Part shown: positions 32,914-43,481 of the stretch, piece after piece | Layout of the letters: each line of letters begins with the position of its first letter | How positions within the stretch are numbered: position 1 is the stretch's first letter | From: Annulohypoxylon bovei var. microspora | Lineage: Eukaryota > Ascomycota > Sordariomycetes > Xylariales > Hypoxylaceae | DNA length: 64,000 nt | Assembly: GCA_022836615.1 (NCBI GenBank) | Contig: MU405349.1 | Coordinates: forward strand, 1-64,000 | Direction: 5' to 3' | Made by a program: the position numbers and the translations under genes | The notes under the pieces: generated by a model | What the model was told of the DNA's origin: nothing | Seen by the model: only the letters and a program-made list of their open reading frames with translations | Database searches by the model: none

Positions 32914-35900
32914 TCACATGAACACACCGCCCTCCTCATCACTCGCCATGCGCTTGCGCCTGCTACTCAAGAACAAATCCACCATCATCTTGCTGCCAAC
33001 AGACTGGGGCGTCAAATCCTTCTCCGCCCCCAGCCCATCATACGGGTCGGCACCAACCTCCTTCGGGCTAACATTCTCCGTCTTCTTCGCCGCCACCAGC
33101 GCGAACTTGCGCCTCTCGCCCGCGGACCCCCCACCCATCTTCCCCGACTGAGCCGCCTCGACCGCGGCCTTCGGCCCGGGACTCGGCGTCGGGGTGACGA
33201 ACTTGCGGGCGCTCGGCTGCTTCTTGACGAGCTTGCGCGTCGCGAGCGTGTTGGGCGAGGCCTTGTGCGCGAGCGCCGCCGCCGTCTCCGCCGACCGCAT
33301 ACTCGCTAGGGACGGTGTAGCGCGTAACGCGTTTCTAGACTGAGCTTTAACCACCGTGCGCTCGGGGACCTCGTTCTCCTTGTCGTCGTGCGGGGCCGGC
33401 GGCCGCGCGTTCGGCGCGATGGGCGCGAACGCGCCGTCGGGCTCGGGGCGCGTGGGCTGGTAGACCTCGAGCAGCGGGGGCTGCTCTTCGTCGTCGTCGT
33501 CGTCGTCGTCGTCGGTGATCTGGGCCCTCTCGCGGACGTGGCCCGAGGGCCGCGTCGACGGCACCGCGTACTCGAGGACGGCGGCGGCGGGGCGGTCGGG
33601 CGAGCCCTCGAGCTTGGACACGTTGGCCGAGAGCCAGGTCTTCCACTCCACGGAGCTGGTGGAGGAGGTCACCCTGTGCGTGGCGAAAGGAGGGGGCGGG
33701 GTGGGCCGGTACACGGGGGGCGAGACGAAGATCGTGGCGTCGCCGTGCGCGGTCGGCGGCTTGGGGAAGCTGTCGACGACGCCGGGCGTGTTGGTCGAGG
33801 GCCCGGCTGCGAGGTCCGAGGTCGACGAGTACACGCTTTCGGCGTATTGCATCTTTATGTCCATCTCGGAATCGCACGTGCTTGGGCATCGGATGGGTAG
33901 GCCTGTTAGGGAACGCATCCAGGGGTTGTATTCGGGGGACCGGAGATGTGTGTTTTGCGACTCTGTTCTAATTGAATCTTGAAGCGCACGTCTGTACGGG
34001 CTTCGCGTGCGGAAGAGGTGGCATGTGGGGCTGGCGAAGAAGGCCGAACTGCGAGTCGAGAGCGTTCTCAGCGGAGGTGTAGGTGTAGGCTCCTCGATGC
34101 GTGGTAGAGACATTTTCCAGTCATCCAGTGGCGCCGATATTGAGGATGGGAATCCTGATTTTGTTGAACTTGGTTCGACACGAGATGGGGATTTACTTGA
34201 TTCTGCCTTGACTTTTCGACTACTCGCAACCGGCTTTCTCTCGATTGTTCTCGTCGAAGATGTGTCCGATAGACCATCGGAAACGACATGGCGAATAGTT
34301 GCTGGCGAGTTGGGCCCTCGACTTTTTTGGTCTCGGGAACTGCCTCTCGGGGGTACAGCAACTGCAGTGATGAAATCATCGACACTCTTTTTTCTCTTCA
34401 ACTCATTTCCTTTTGAGTGCTTGTTCGTGTCACTTAGTCTCTTCATGAGTGCCGAATAAATCCTCTGGCTGTTAACCGTTGCTGGTTGTGGCGGTATCGC
34501 CGGCGGGAGGGAGCGTCCGCTGTTGTTTGGATTCGTGACATGGGTAGCGATACCGGGGCATCTTGTCGACGATGAAGAAACATGCATGCCATTTTCTTTT
34601 ATGACAGATAAGCGCTGACGTTCCCATTCTCCCTTTCGGCTACTCAGGGTATTAATGGTGTTGGTGTCTGAGTTCGTCCAGCTTGTTACTCGAGACCGGT
34701 CATCCGATGCTCTTCTTTCGCTTCTGAGGCTCTCAACACTGCCTTGTCGTGAACGAAGTTGCTGATTTGAAGGAACGGCATGCAAAGATGGAACTCCGGA
34801 AGGAACACGGGAAATAGCAGCCTCATCGCTTGTGGAGTCGAATTGGAACTCGTCAATCTTCATGTAATCATGGTCATCCAGGTCCGTGATGTGTGATTTT
34901 GCAGCCTCAATTTGCTGAGGAGGGAACGCCTCTTCGTCAGAATCCCCCTTACCCAAACTGAACAAACTTTTCAACTTGTGTTTGAAGTTATGCGAGACCT
35001 TCCGGGCTCGGTTTCTCAGACTGCCATCTTTCGGTATTTTTCCGTTGATTAGTAGAGTATCATTGCTGGCATCTCTCATACTTTTTCTAAGGAATTTATC
35101 TGTGTTGCTGGACTTTGAACGAAGAAAGGATGATGGCTGGGGCTTCATGGATCTCTCCTTATTGCTCGAAGACCCAGTGTTCCTATTAATGGACGGCGCA
35201 ATAGGGGCGCTACCACGACGCTTAGAAAACAGCATTGGTTGTTCACGACGCCCTCTCAAGAATGACATGGACTTTGGTGCTTTAAGTCTCGTTGGAGGAA
35301 TACTATCTTCTGTACCCATGTTTATCGAGGCTGCAGAAGACGGCGGTAATTGACTCACTGTCGAAGTTGGGGTTCGAACGTGATTTCTAGAAGTCATGCT
35401 TGCCTCCGAGCAAGTAAACATTGACCTAGACTTTCGGATCTTCCGATATGATGACGGGGCTGATGCAAAATCATCCTCAGGTGTATAATACTCTTCACCT
35501 GTGAAGAGAGCATTGATATAGTCGCCGGCTGTGCCTTTGGCGGCAGAGGCCATTCCCGCAGCAGAGGCACTAGTCATTGGCCGAGGCTCGACAACATCTA
35601 GGGCGACTCTCCCTTTCGCAGTATTCTTGCCGGAATCAAGGGTTGCATTTTCGAGGATAGGATAACTTTCTATACTCCGTGGGGGTCTCTCTCGCACGAA
35701 GCGAACACTCTGCTGATGCCTGATAACAGGGTCGTTGCTGCGCCTGTCGGGAGTACCATCATAGCTATTGGTTTCATTCGAATCGTAGTTCCGTGCCGGT
35801 GGCCACAATGGTGCCTCCGTAGTAGAACGTTCCTTGGCCCTTTTAAACGCTTGCATAGCTGCAGCCTGAGCATCACGTTCAGCTGTCTCGGGGCGAATAT

Positions 35901-35982
35901 ATTCTAGATGGACGCTTTTTGCGGAAGAGGTTGACTTTCGACGGTCGAGACAGCTTAACTTTGTACTATTCCGACGATACAT
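32914..35982 (-). CDS. Large disordered Ser/Pro-rich protein (1022 aa)
   Basis: A single open frame from an ATG at 35982. The start MYRRNSTKLSCLDRRKSTSS followed by YIRPETAERDAQAAAMQAFKRAKER forms a short predicted helix. This is the most protein-like part and may be the conserved signature. The rest is low-complexity, rich in Ser, Pro, Arg and Thr, with many RS/RKS phosphorylation-like sites, an eight-Asp run near residue 830 and polybasic clusters near the C-terminus. No enzymatic domain, signal peptide or membrane segment is visible. The GC-rich 3' half (about 33330-33890) keeps other frames open on both strands; those are composition artefacts. Scaffold, cytoskeletal or nuclear roles are all possible. 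I do not recognise a family. Confidence 0.75.
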   Translation of the reverse strand: MYRRNSTKLSCLDRRKSTSSAKSVHLEYIRPETAERDAQAAAMQAFKRAKERSTTEAPLWPPARNYDSNETNSYDGTPDRRSNDPVIRHQQSVRFVRERPPRSIESYPILENATLDSGKNTAKGRVALDVVEPRPMTSASAAGMASAAKGTAGDYINALFTGEEYYTPEDDFASAPSSYRKIRKSRSMFTCSEASMTSRNHVRTPTSTVSQLPPSSAASINMGTEDSIPPTRLKAPKSMSFLRGRREQPMLFSKRRGSAPIAPSINRNTGSSSNKERSMKPQPSSFLRSKSSNTDKFLRKSMRDASNDTLLINGKIPKDGSLRNRARKVSHNFKHKLKSLFSLGKGDSDEEAFPPQQIEAAKSHITDLDDHDYMKIDEFQFDSTSDEAAISRVPSGVPSLHAVPSNQQLRSRQGSVESLRSERRASDDRSRVTSWTNSDTNTINTLSSRKGEWERQRLSVIKENGMHVSSSSTRCPGIATHVTNPNNSGRSLPPAIPPQPATVNSQRIYSALMKRLSDTNKHSKGNELKRKKSVDDFITAVAVPPRGSSRDQKSRGPNSPATIRHVVSDGLSDTSSTRTIERKPVASSRKVKAESSKSPSRVEPSSTKSGFPSSISAPLDDWKMSLPRIEEPTPTPPLRTLSTRSSAFFASPTCHLFRTRSPYRRALQDSIRTESQNTHLRSPEYNPWMRSLTGLPIRCPSTCDSEMDIKMQYAESVYSSTSDLAAGPSTNTPGVVDSFPKPPTAHGDATIFVSPPVYRPTPPPPFATHRVTSSTSSVEWKTWLSANVSKLEGSPDRPAAAVLEYAVPSTRPSGHVRERAQITDDDDDDDDEEQPPLLEVYQPTRPEPDGAFAPIAPNARPPAPHDDKENEVPERTVVKAQSRNALRATPSLASMRSAETAAALAHKASPNTLATRKLVKKQPSARKFVTPTPSPGPKAAVEAAQSGKMGGGSAGERRKFALVAAKKTENVSPKEVGADPYDGLGAEKDLTPQSVGSKMMVDLFLSSRRKRMASDEEGGVFM
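33488..33514 (+). repeat. TCG trinucleotide microsatellite, 9 units
   Basis: Nine TCG units. On the coding minus strand they encode the Asp-run of the 1022-aa protein. Length variation between strains would change the number of Asp residues without breaking the frame. Confidence 0.85.
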
Positions 35983-36937
35983 AATGGCGTGGGTTCGATA
36001 ATCTGGATATGATGAGGATAAAAGAGAACCAAGCCACAGCCGATGAAGTCTACGACTAGAAACAAAAGGACTATGTGATCCAAAGCCAAAAATAAAAAAC
36101 CTTAGAGGCTCATGTCAAATATAATCTAACCAAAAGCCACCGTTTTCAACGCGGAAGATCCTGATCGAAAATGATAGGGCTGAATCTCGATGAATGTATG
36201 TGCTGAAATGGAATATGTGAAGATAAAAGTCGAGGTATGCTACGTGGCGATATTCATTCAAGATGTCCTCGCCCATCTCAGAGAGGGAGTTGGGGGACAT
36301 ATCGACTTGGAAGTAACGATATAACATGACTTCCCTGCATGGGACGGAGCCCAACACGATGGAAACACAATGTGGTGGGCACGGCGTATATGTAAGAGTG
36401 TCGTCCTTTCTATAGTTGAGCTGTATTATAGTTAGAGTCAAGATTCGACAGACGTAAGTGAACAAGGAGGTGGGAAAGGACGCTTCTCCTTATAAACTCC
36501 AAGATTGAAAGTATCCAGATAAAGGATAGATCTAACATAGACGTCGATTATAAGTGCAGTGATCATATTACCGCCGAATAGTTACGGGGAGGTAATCGGA
36601 ACTACAACACTGATCCTAAGGAACAGCCTTGAATCACAATTTTAGTTGAGAGGGTTTACATCACTTCACAGTAAACAGTAGAATCGCCAAGGTTTTATGG
36701 CAATGAAAGAATTGCAATTGACCCATGACTATCTGAGGCCTAATAAAACGTTACCATGCTGCCGAAAAGCGGACCATTCCTTCGTGTACAAGTATAAAGA
36801 GGCCGAATGGCCGATCGCCCAATAAACACCGCTTCATGACCTATGCTCAATTGGAAACTTGCCTGACGTCCAATATCCCAGGGTCTGTAAATACTACAAG
36901 CTAGACAGAATTACCGATCTATCCGATCTATGCCACA
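35983..36937. other. Intergenic, 955 bp
   Basis: Promoter side of the 1022-aa protein gene and 3' flank of the subtilisin gene. The minus-strand ORF at 36115-36465 lacks family features and is not called. Confidence 0.5.
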
Positions 36938-38647
36938 TTACGCACGGAGCTCCTCGAAAAACTCCTTAAGCTCTTCCTCAACGACCTCGTGGATCTTGTT
37001 AGAGAGCTCCTCAGCCTTGCCGGAGAGGGAAGAGACACCCTTGACGACAGTGCCGGAGACCACATTGAAGTCATGCTCGATGGCCTTCTCAAGTTCCTCA
37101 ATGGACAGGGAGCCATCAGTGGGGATCTCGGCAACGAAGCCACCCTTGGAAACGATCTGGCTGTAGTTGGAGAAACCACCACCGTTCCAGGCGAGCAGGT
37201 TGGGGGTGTCACTTGGGATGTCAGATAGAGCACCGTTGGTGGCGATGGTGACCATGTTGGTCTTCAGCTTCTCGGGGGTGATCTGAGCTAGGCCGTACTC
37301 GGAGTCCGAGGCAGGCTGCAGGGAGAGGAAGTAGGCGGTAAGACCGGCGATATGGGGAGAAGCCATAGAAGTACCGGAGATGGTGTTGATGGCAGTCTTG
37401 CTGCCGATCCAGGTCGACTGGATGCTCAGACCAGGGCCGAAGATGTCAACACACTCGCCCCAGTTGGAGAAGTACGCACGGCTATCATCGAGGGCACTAG
37501 CACCGACGGTGATGGCCTTATCGGCGGCAGCGGGAGAGTACTTGCAGGCATCAGCGTTGTCGTTACCGGCAGCAACGGCGAAATGAAGACCAGCAGAGAC
37601 AGCAGCGTTGACAGCCTGGTCCAAAGAGGGAGATTTGCCTCCACCCAAAGACATGTTGGCGGCGGAACCCTTGAAGCCCTTGCGCGTGCCCTTCTTGGCC
37701 TTCGCGACCTGCTCCATATGCGACTCAGCAGCCCACTCAACACCCTTCATGACATCGGACATAGAGCCAGATCCGTTGGATCGGAGAACCTTGACGGCCT
37801 TGACGTGAGCTTTCTTGGCAACACCATACTTCTTGCCAGCAATAGTGCCAGAGCAATGAGTACCGTGACCGTTACCATCAACATCCTCGTCACCAGTTGG
37901 GATGGTCTTGCCCCAAGAAGCACGTCCCTCGAAATCAACGTGCTCAATGTTGGTACCGGTGTCGATGACGTACACATCAACACCCTCACCACCGTCAGCG
38001 GCATATAGGTACTTGTTGTATGTGCCGAAGGAAAGCTGTTGGCGATGAGAAATTCGGGCCAAACCCCAAGGGGCGTTCTTCTCTAGATCCGGCTCCTCAT
38101 CTCTGAGGGCGTGGACAATAGAATCCTTCTCGATGAACTCAACCTATAATTGATAACATTAGTGAATGCAACTTAATTACGACTCATAGGGTGCATGGGC
38201 ACTGTGGATTGTTTCGACGGCTGAAACAGTAATGAAGGGGCCTAGGCAATTAGATGGAATGCTTACATCGGGATGTCTTCGGACCTCCTCGATGACTCCG
38301 TCATCGAAGTGACCAGCATAGCCGAGGAACTCGGTGCCAATCTTCAAGGTGTGCTTTAAACCCTTGAAGCTGTCAACGACATCGCCGATGAGCGGGATCT
38401 GGCCTCGCTTGCGAAGCTCTAATCGCTCATCCTCACGGTCGCCGTGGATCTTCTGGACCCAAGAGTGGTGATCCGCGGCCGATGACTCGGACACATGGCT
38501 CTTGAACTTGACGATGTATGAGTTGGGGACCTCTTCGGCAGTGGAAGAGGAGATGACGGGAGCGGCTCCGTGATGGATTGTCTCATAACTGAAAGATGGC
38601 GCTGCGGCGGCAGCATATGCCAGCGAGAGGGCGACGAGCCACCTCAT
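36938..38647 (-). CDS. Subtilisin-like vacuolar serine protease (proteinase K / cerevisin family)
   Basis: Exons 38267-38647 and 36938-38143 join in phase 0 across a 123-bp intron (GTAAGC...TTATAG), giving 528 aa. Residues 1-16 form a signal peptide (MRWLVALSLAYAAAAA). An inhibitor I9 propeptide follows, with SYIVKFKSHVSESSAADHH. The S8 catalytic domain has Asp188 in VIDTGTN, His220 in GNGHGTHC, oxyanion Asn321 in AAGND and Ser386 in GTSMASPH. A C-terminal extension of about 80 residues ends in an acidic, helical EEELKEFFEEL tail. The I9 propeptide plus acidic C-terminal tail is the layout of fungal vacuolar protease B (yeast PRB1; the Asp f 18/Pen ch 18 allergen group), rather than of short secreted proteinase K enzymes. 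It acts in vacuolar proteolysis and autophagy. A purine-rich tract on the + strand (about 38871-38908), pyrimidine-rich on the coding strand, probably lies in its promoter or leader. Confidence 0.95.
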
Positions 38648-40865
38648 GTTGATGGATGGGGATGAGGGTTGGATAGTAACTACCCGATAACAGATACTAC
38701 AGTTGAGGATCGCACGAGGGAAAGATAAGTCTACCTGCGACTCGAAAAGGGATGCGAGAATAACACCAGAAGAAAGGGAAAACCCGAGGAATCAAGCAAA
38801 TGATGCCTCAAGGAGTACTAGATCACAAAGATGATTTGACTTTGTGATTGATGATGGAAGATTGGATGATCAAGAGATGAGGAAGGAAGAGGAAGAAGAG
38901 AAGAAAGCTCGTTCAGAGCGAAAGCGGGAAGAGATAAAGGGTGGCTGCCACAGCAATGCGCGGAGCTCATAGTGGAGTTTACAGGTACAAGATGACTGTA
39001 CTGGGCGGGATGTATTGAATGTACATTAAGGTACGCAGGGTACATTATGGTTCAATGGTTGCCTTCCCCAGCGTGGAGCAAGTGCAGGTGACGCACACAG
39101 CCGCCGGGCCAACCAGATAAGGACGGAAATGCTAGGACCCACCAGGACTAGCTTGACAGGCTGACCTTATTACTAAACCTAACCTAGTTAGATTATATTA
39201 ATGTTGGTAGAAGCCCCCCGAACTTTGTGTACCCTTGTGTACCTTAAAAGACGGCAATCATTCAGTCATGCTTTATTGAGGGCATTGTGTTTCACATGCC
39301 TCGTTTTAGTCCGTTCATGACGTGGGATGTTTCTTCCAATGGCGCCAAGGTGTTTTCGTACGTACTGATTTACACTTTACCAACCAAAGTCGTCTCAGGA
39401 GAGGTATTCTAAAATCTAGGGACGAATAGGTAAGATGACCGGAATGGGATTACAAGATGTGTATTCCGTACAGGTCGTGTGTACAGTATGTAGGTACAAT
39501 ACAATAGAGAATGGACAGAATGGAGAATGGAGATGGCACCAAGACCATCCTAATCGGTTCCGGTTCACGCGGTTGCCGATGAACACCTAAATAGGTTTAG
39601 TCAAGTTTGAATCTGTTGAGTCCCGGAGGCAATTGGATATTGATAAGGACGCCACCCATTACTCGGGACCTTCTTATCAAACCAAGCAGTCAAGTCAGCC
39701 TATCAACATACCTCATACGTGTATGAGTTGCCTACTATGCATGCAGTCTTTGGACCCTGAGAATCAGATGCTAGAGATTGCTTCGCCTCCAGTATAAAGG
39801 ATTATATTGTAACTCCTGCTGCTCCTGATAAATGCAGTATCCTATCATAGACATCAATTAATATGCTCAAGTTTCTGATGTGTTGATTTATGGGGATTTT
39901 ATCAAGACGGGGATTCATAAACATCTTCCAAGGTTGTTCTTGCGACAGTTGGCTGGTGCTGATTGCCTCGCAACACTGGAAGCTCACCTCAGATAACGAT
40001 AGTATGACACAATCGAGCTAGGATTAAGATAGAAGCTTGATTGGATCTGGGAGCTGCTTGCCTGATTTCTAAGGGAATCCAACCTCGTAGCTGCTTCGGA
40101 GCTCTATTATCCACTCAACCTTCCGCTAGCCCTGATTGCCCTGCAAGCTCAAATTAGTTGACCCGGAATCAGCTGCACCTACCTGACTCGAAGTTCATTC
40201 TTGGCGCCATGACACGTGCTCTCCTGCCTGTCCCTAATCGACCAGTCGACTCAACAACTCTTCCCCTTTTTCCTTTTTAATCAACCTTAACAACACATTA
40301 TCTTTCATCTTCATAATTTACAAGCTGGATTTACTACTGTATTGTGGATGCATCTAAATCACAGTGTCAAATATCTAACTACGAAATACGCAGACCGTTC
40401 TTTCTAATGCCGGGGGCAGGGAACACTACACCCACCGACCTTCGAACATGACCAAAATACATGGATGGCATGCTCACCTGACTTAGGATGGAACCAGATG
40501 TCTCACGCATGCTCATGCTCCTATTACATTGTTTATCAGGGCATTATGATAAAGGTTTACATTTTAGATATCAAGTTCTCTCCAAGATGAGGATTTAAGT
40601 GAGAGACTGAAATTAGCGACAATTCTAGTATACATGGCTTCATTGTCCGAAATAAGAAGGCAGTCTTCGTAATTCTATAAATAGACCTCCATAGTCGCCA
40701 ATATACAACAACATACTACAGATAATAGGAATCAACGACAATCATATCCTTCGCTCCAAGATAGCGGCTGTATATTGACAAGTCAAGCAATACAATTAAA
40801 TTATACGCTAGAAACCATCACCCAAGCGCTTACTATGACTGCAGACAAGAAAATCAAGGTCCTCC
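38648..40865. other. Intergenic, 2.2 kb
   Basis: Includes the subtilisin promoter. Beyond about 39060 no gene, RNA or repeat is recognised. The short ORFs here (for example 39802-39987) lack support. Confidence 0.5.
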
Positions 40866-41694
40866 CTATCTGCCTGTCGTTTTTTGGGCAATCTCTTTCT
40901 CCCAGTTCTCACTACAATGGGCGTCCGAGATGAAACGTGGGAAAGGTTCATCGGGGATTAGTTTGTCTAAGAACTCGCACAACGACCCTCATCCATCTTC
41001 TGCCTTCCGCTCTAACAACCGATCCTCGGACACGAGGTCACAAATCACGTTATAATGTGCCAAATTCTACATATCAGTAGACGGACGCCTGTGCGCATCG
41101 GCCTGTGAAGCAATGAAAACGGGTGGATATGCAAGGTGAAGCCAGGCGTATACTCACCGCGGTAAACCCACTTCCCGTGCCTCGATATTGCCATCGAAAG
41201 CTTGGATTAAGCCCGGCCATATGAAGCTCACGAGCTACTGCCTGGTCCAAAAACAGTCCAAGCTAAGACATGACCTCAATCAGATCTTCCAGGACTCCCT
41301 CTGGCGCTTGGCCGTGTTTCATGCGGCGGTGCCATGCGTCGATGTCCCGGTTGAGCACGACCTTAGCTTCGGGATACGCGGCGATGAGATCAGCCGCGAA
41401 TACTGCGCCCGCAGCGCCCACGACGGCAACCGTGTGGCCGAGCACGGCGCGCATGATGGTACAGTTGCTATCTAGCACTCCGAACCATCTGCGAACCTAC
41501 GGTGAGACCAAGGTACTTCTGTCGGTGAGCGAAACTCACTTCTTGCGGTATAGCCGGATCCATCGTGGAAAGTAGTTTACCTCCCCGGGACCCATGCCGG
41601 GTAGGTGGTAAGTGTGATCGTAGCCTAGCGCCAGTAGAGCGTTCCGCAGAGATTCGGTCCCGCAGTGTGGAAACCCGACGCATAGGACCTGCAT
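40866..41694 (-). pseudogene. Sulfotransferase-family (PF17784-like) pseudogene
   Basis: Three exons can still be traced: 41540-41694, 41158-41488 and 40866-41102. They are separated by introns of 51 bp (GTGAGT...TCGCAG) and 55 bp (GTGAGT...TTCACAG), and the frame is kept throughout (241 codons, the usual family length). The start MQVLCVGFPHCGTESLRNAL is the family's P-loop region (normally PRTGT, here PHCGT). It is followed by LALGYDHTYH, RWIRLYRKKWFG across intron 1, AYPEAKVVLNRDIDAWHRRM, and near the end SEDRLLE, LCEFLDKLIPDEPFPRF and CSENWEKEIA. Three in-frame stops break it: TAG at 41263-41265, TAG at 41067-41069 and TGA at 40989-40991; the last sits where the family has Trp. Each is one G:C to A:T change from a sense codon, so point-mutational decay is likely. 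Small-molecule sulfotransfer is the family role, with substrates unknown. Confidence 0.8.
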
Positions 41695-43481
41695 TGGTTT
41701 GGTGCGTCTCCGTGGTGGCGGTTTCCGCCGGGCGTAGACATAGTTCCCAAAAAAAACCGTTCTCGAAGAATCGACAAAACAAACTGTTTAAATACATCTT
41801 GAGTTCTTCTTATAAACGTAGACGATTTAAATGATATTTCTATAACTAAACTCTTTACTACCTATAACTATGAAGTTATTTTGAGGCTCGGCTATTGCGT
41901 CTTAAGAACGAAGAATCGGCATCTGGAATTGGTTGTCATTTGACTGTTAGCCCAAACAGCCGATAGACACTTGCATCCCAAATGAGTTTCATTTTCTAGG
42001 TTTTAACCATTTCTGTGACCTCTACCTGCCTTACAAGTATCCTATCATACCTTTCAAGAGTTTTTTATACTTATCCTCTTGAATCTTCCGTTAACTCTAG
42101 GCCAAGTTTTTAGTTTTCCAATCATTCGTAATACACTACTTTCCCCTTTGAAGAGGACCTAATTTCCTATATTCATTGAGGAGGCTCAACCGTCCAAGCT
42201 CGTCCGCACTAAACTGAGGGGGAGGTTACCACTCAAGTAGGCGATAGTGATATCCTTTACCTTTAGTTTGTAGAAACGCTTCAAGACGTCAAATCTACCA
42301 TCCTCTATGTTTTGTATAGTGAAGTTAAGAATGACAATAAACTTGGGAGGGTTAGGGTTAGGGTTACCATTTTATGGGCAGCATCAGTGTTGGCAGTTGT
42401 TTTGTGAAGGAAGATCACCTAATTTCAGAGAACTAATTGGACCTTACCTACCTAAGACATTTCTCAGTCTTTAAGAATCTCTACTTGGGCTTTTACAAGC
42501 TTACCTAGGTAGACATTGCCTAGGAAGCTACAAGGAATGCAATAATATTTCGGAGCTGTCGTGGTGGAGGGAAAGTGGGATCTATCAAGCTGAAAGTGAA
42601 AAACACCTCGCTACCTGCCGGATTGGAATAAATTAAACCGATGGTGAGGACCACTGCATTCAACTCGTAAGATAAAAATATGAATTGATGTGTTTCCTTG
42701 CATGTATAGCGAGGCGCAAGATGGATGTAACTTAAGATCTAAGCCTAGTTATTTGACACTACTTCTAGAAATAGCCTTGTGGTAATTGGTGGGCAATACG
42801 AATCCTTAATAGTGACAAATATATCTGCTTATAATGCTCAACATATTGAAGAATATTTACAATATCTTTGTCCAAGATAGAGAACTTACTTTATATAAGT
42901 GTTAAATTCGATATAATGAATAAATATACTATTTTTAGCTGATTAAGGTTCTTCGATAATCTCATAGATGCCTGAGGTTCGTACACAGTATGCAATTCCA
43001 AGGTTGTGCTACTGCGCTAGGCGTCAACGAAATACACTAAATGCACAAGCCACAACGCGCGTAGCTGATGTACCTATGTAGAAGTCCTAAGGCTGACAAC
43101 TTCCAAAACTGACTGACGTCGATTTGGTTGAAGAGCTTCGGATCCATAGAACAACCAACCTTAACCTCATTCGTAGAATTTGGGAGGGGTTTGACGAAGC
43201 TGCCTTGAATTGCTAAATTTCTAGTCTTGCGATTCAATTGGAGATCTTCCCTCAAACTCGTGTTAAGCTAACCACCAAGCAACGTACTCTCTGCTCTTTT
43301 CTCACTCCGAACTCCGTCGCGAGAGCTGATCCGCCAACTCTTCGATGCTCTCTACCGTAAACGGCCGCCTAGAACCCAACTACTGGGTGCTGGCACGTTC
43401 AACTTGTATAATATGAAAGAAGAATGAATTTCAAACCCTGCGCAAACTTAGTCTTTAGTCGCCATAAGCGCCAACGCCAAC
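41695..43481. other. Intergenic upstream of the BEACH gene
   Basis: 1.8 kb with no gene recognised. It contains an eight-A run at 41749-41756, telomere-like GGGTTA repeats at 42349-42366 and ACCTAGGT at 42503-42510. The last few hundred bases are presumably the promoter of the BEACH gene. Confidence 0.5.
42349..42366 (+). repeat. Interstitial telomere-like repeat, 3 units
   Basis: Three perfect GGGTTA units preceded by GGGA. Two similar short tracts lie near 14.8-15.0 kb. Short interstitial telomere tracts in fungi can mark double-strand-break repair or Myb/Tbf-type factor binding sites in promoters; which applies is unknown. Confidence 0.7.

Noticed and set aside
33347..33900. Long ORFs of 170-180 aa on both strands inside the 1022-aa gene
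   Set aside because: They are Arg/Gly- or Arg/Ala-rich products of a GC-rich, codon-biased segment and overlap a frame that is open for 1022 codons.
37352..38008. 218-aa plus-strand ORF opposite the subtilisin gene
   Set aside because: It is an antisense shadow of a well-conserved catalytic domain; no family features of its own.
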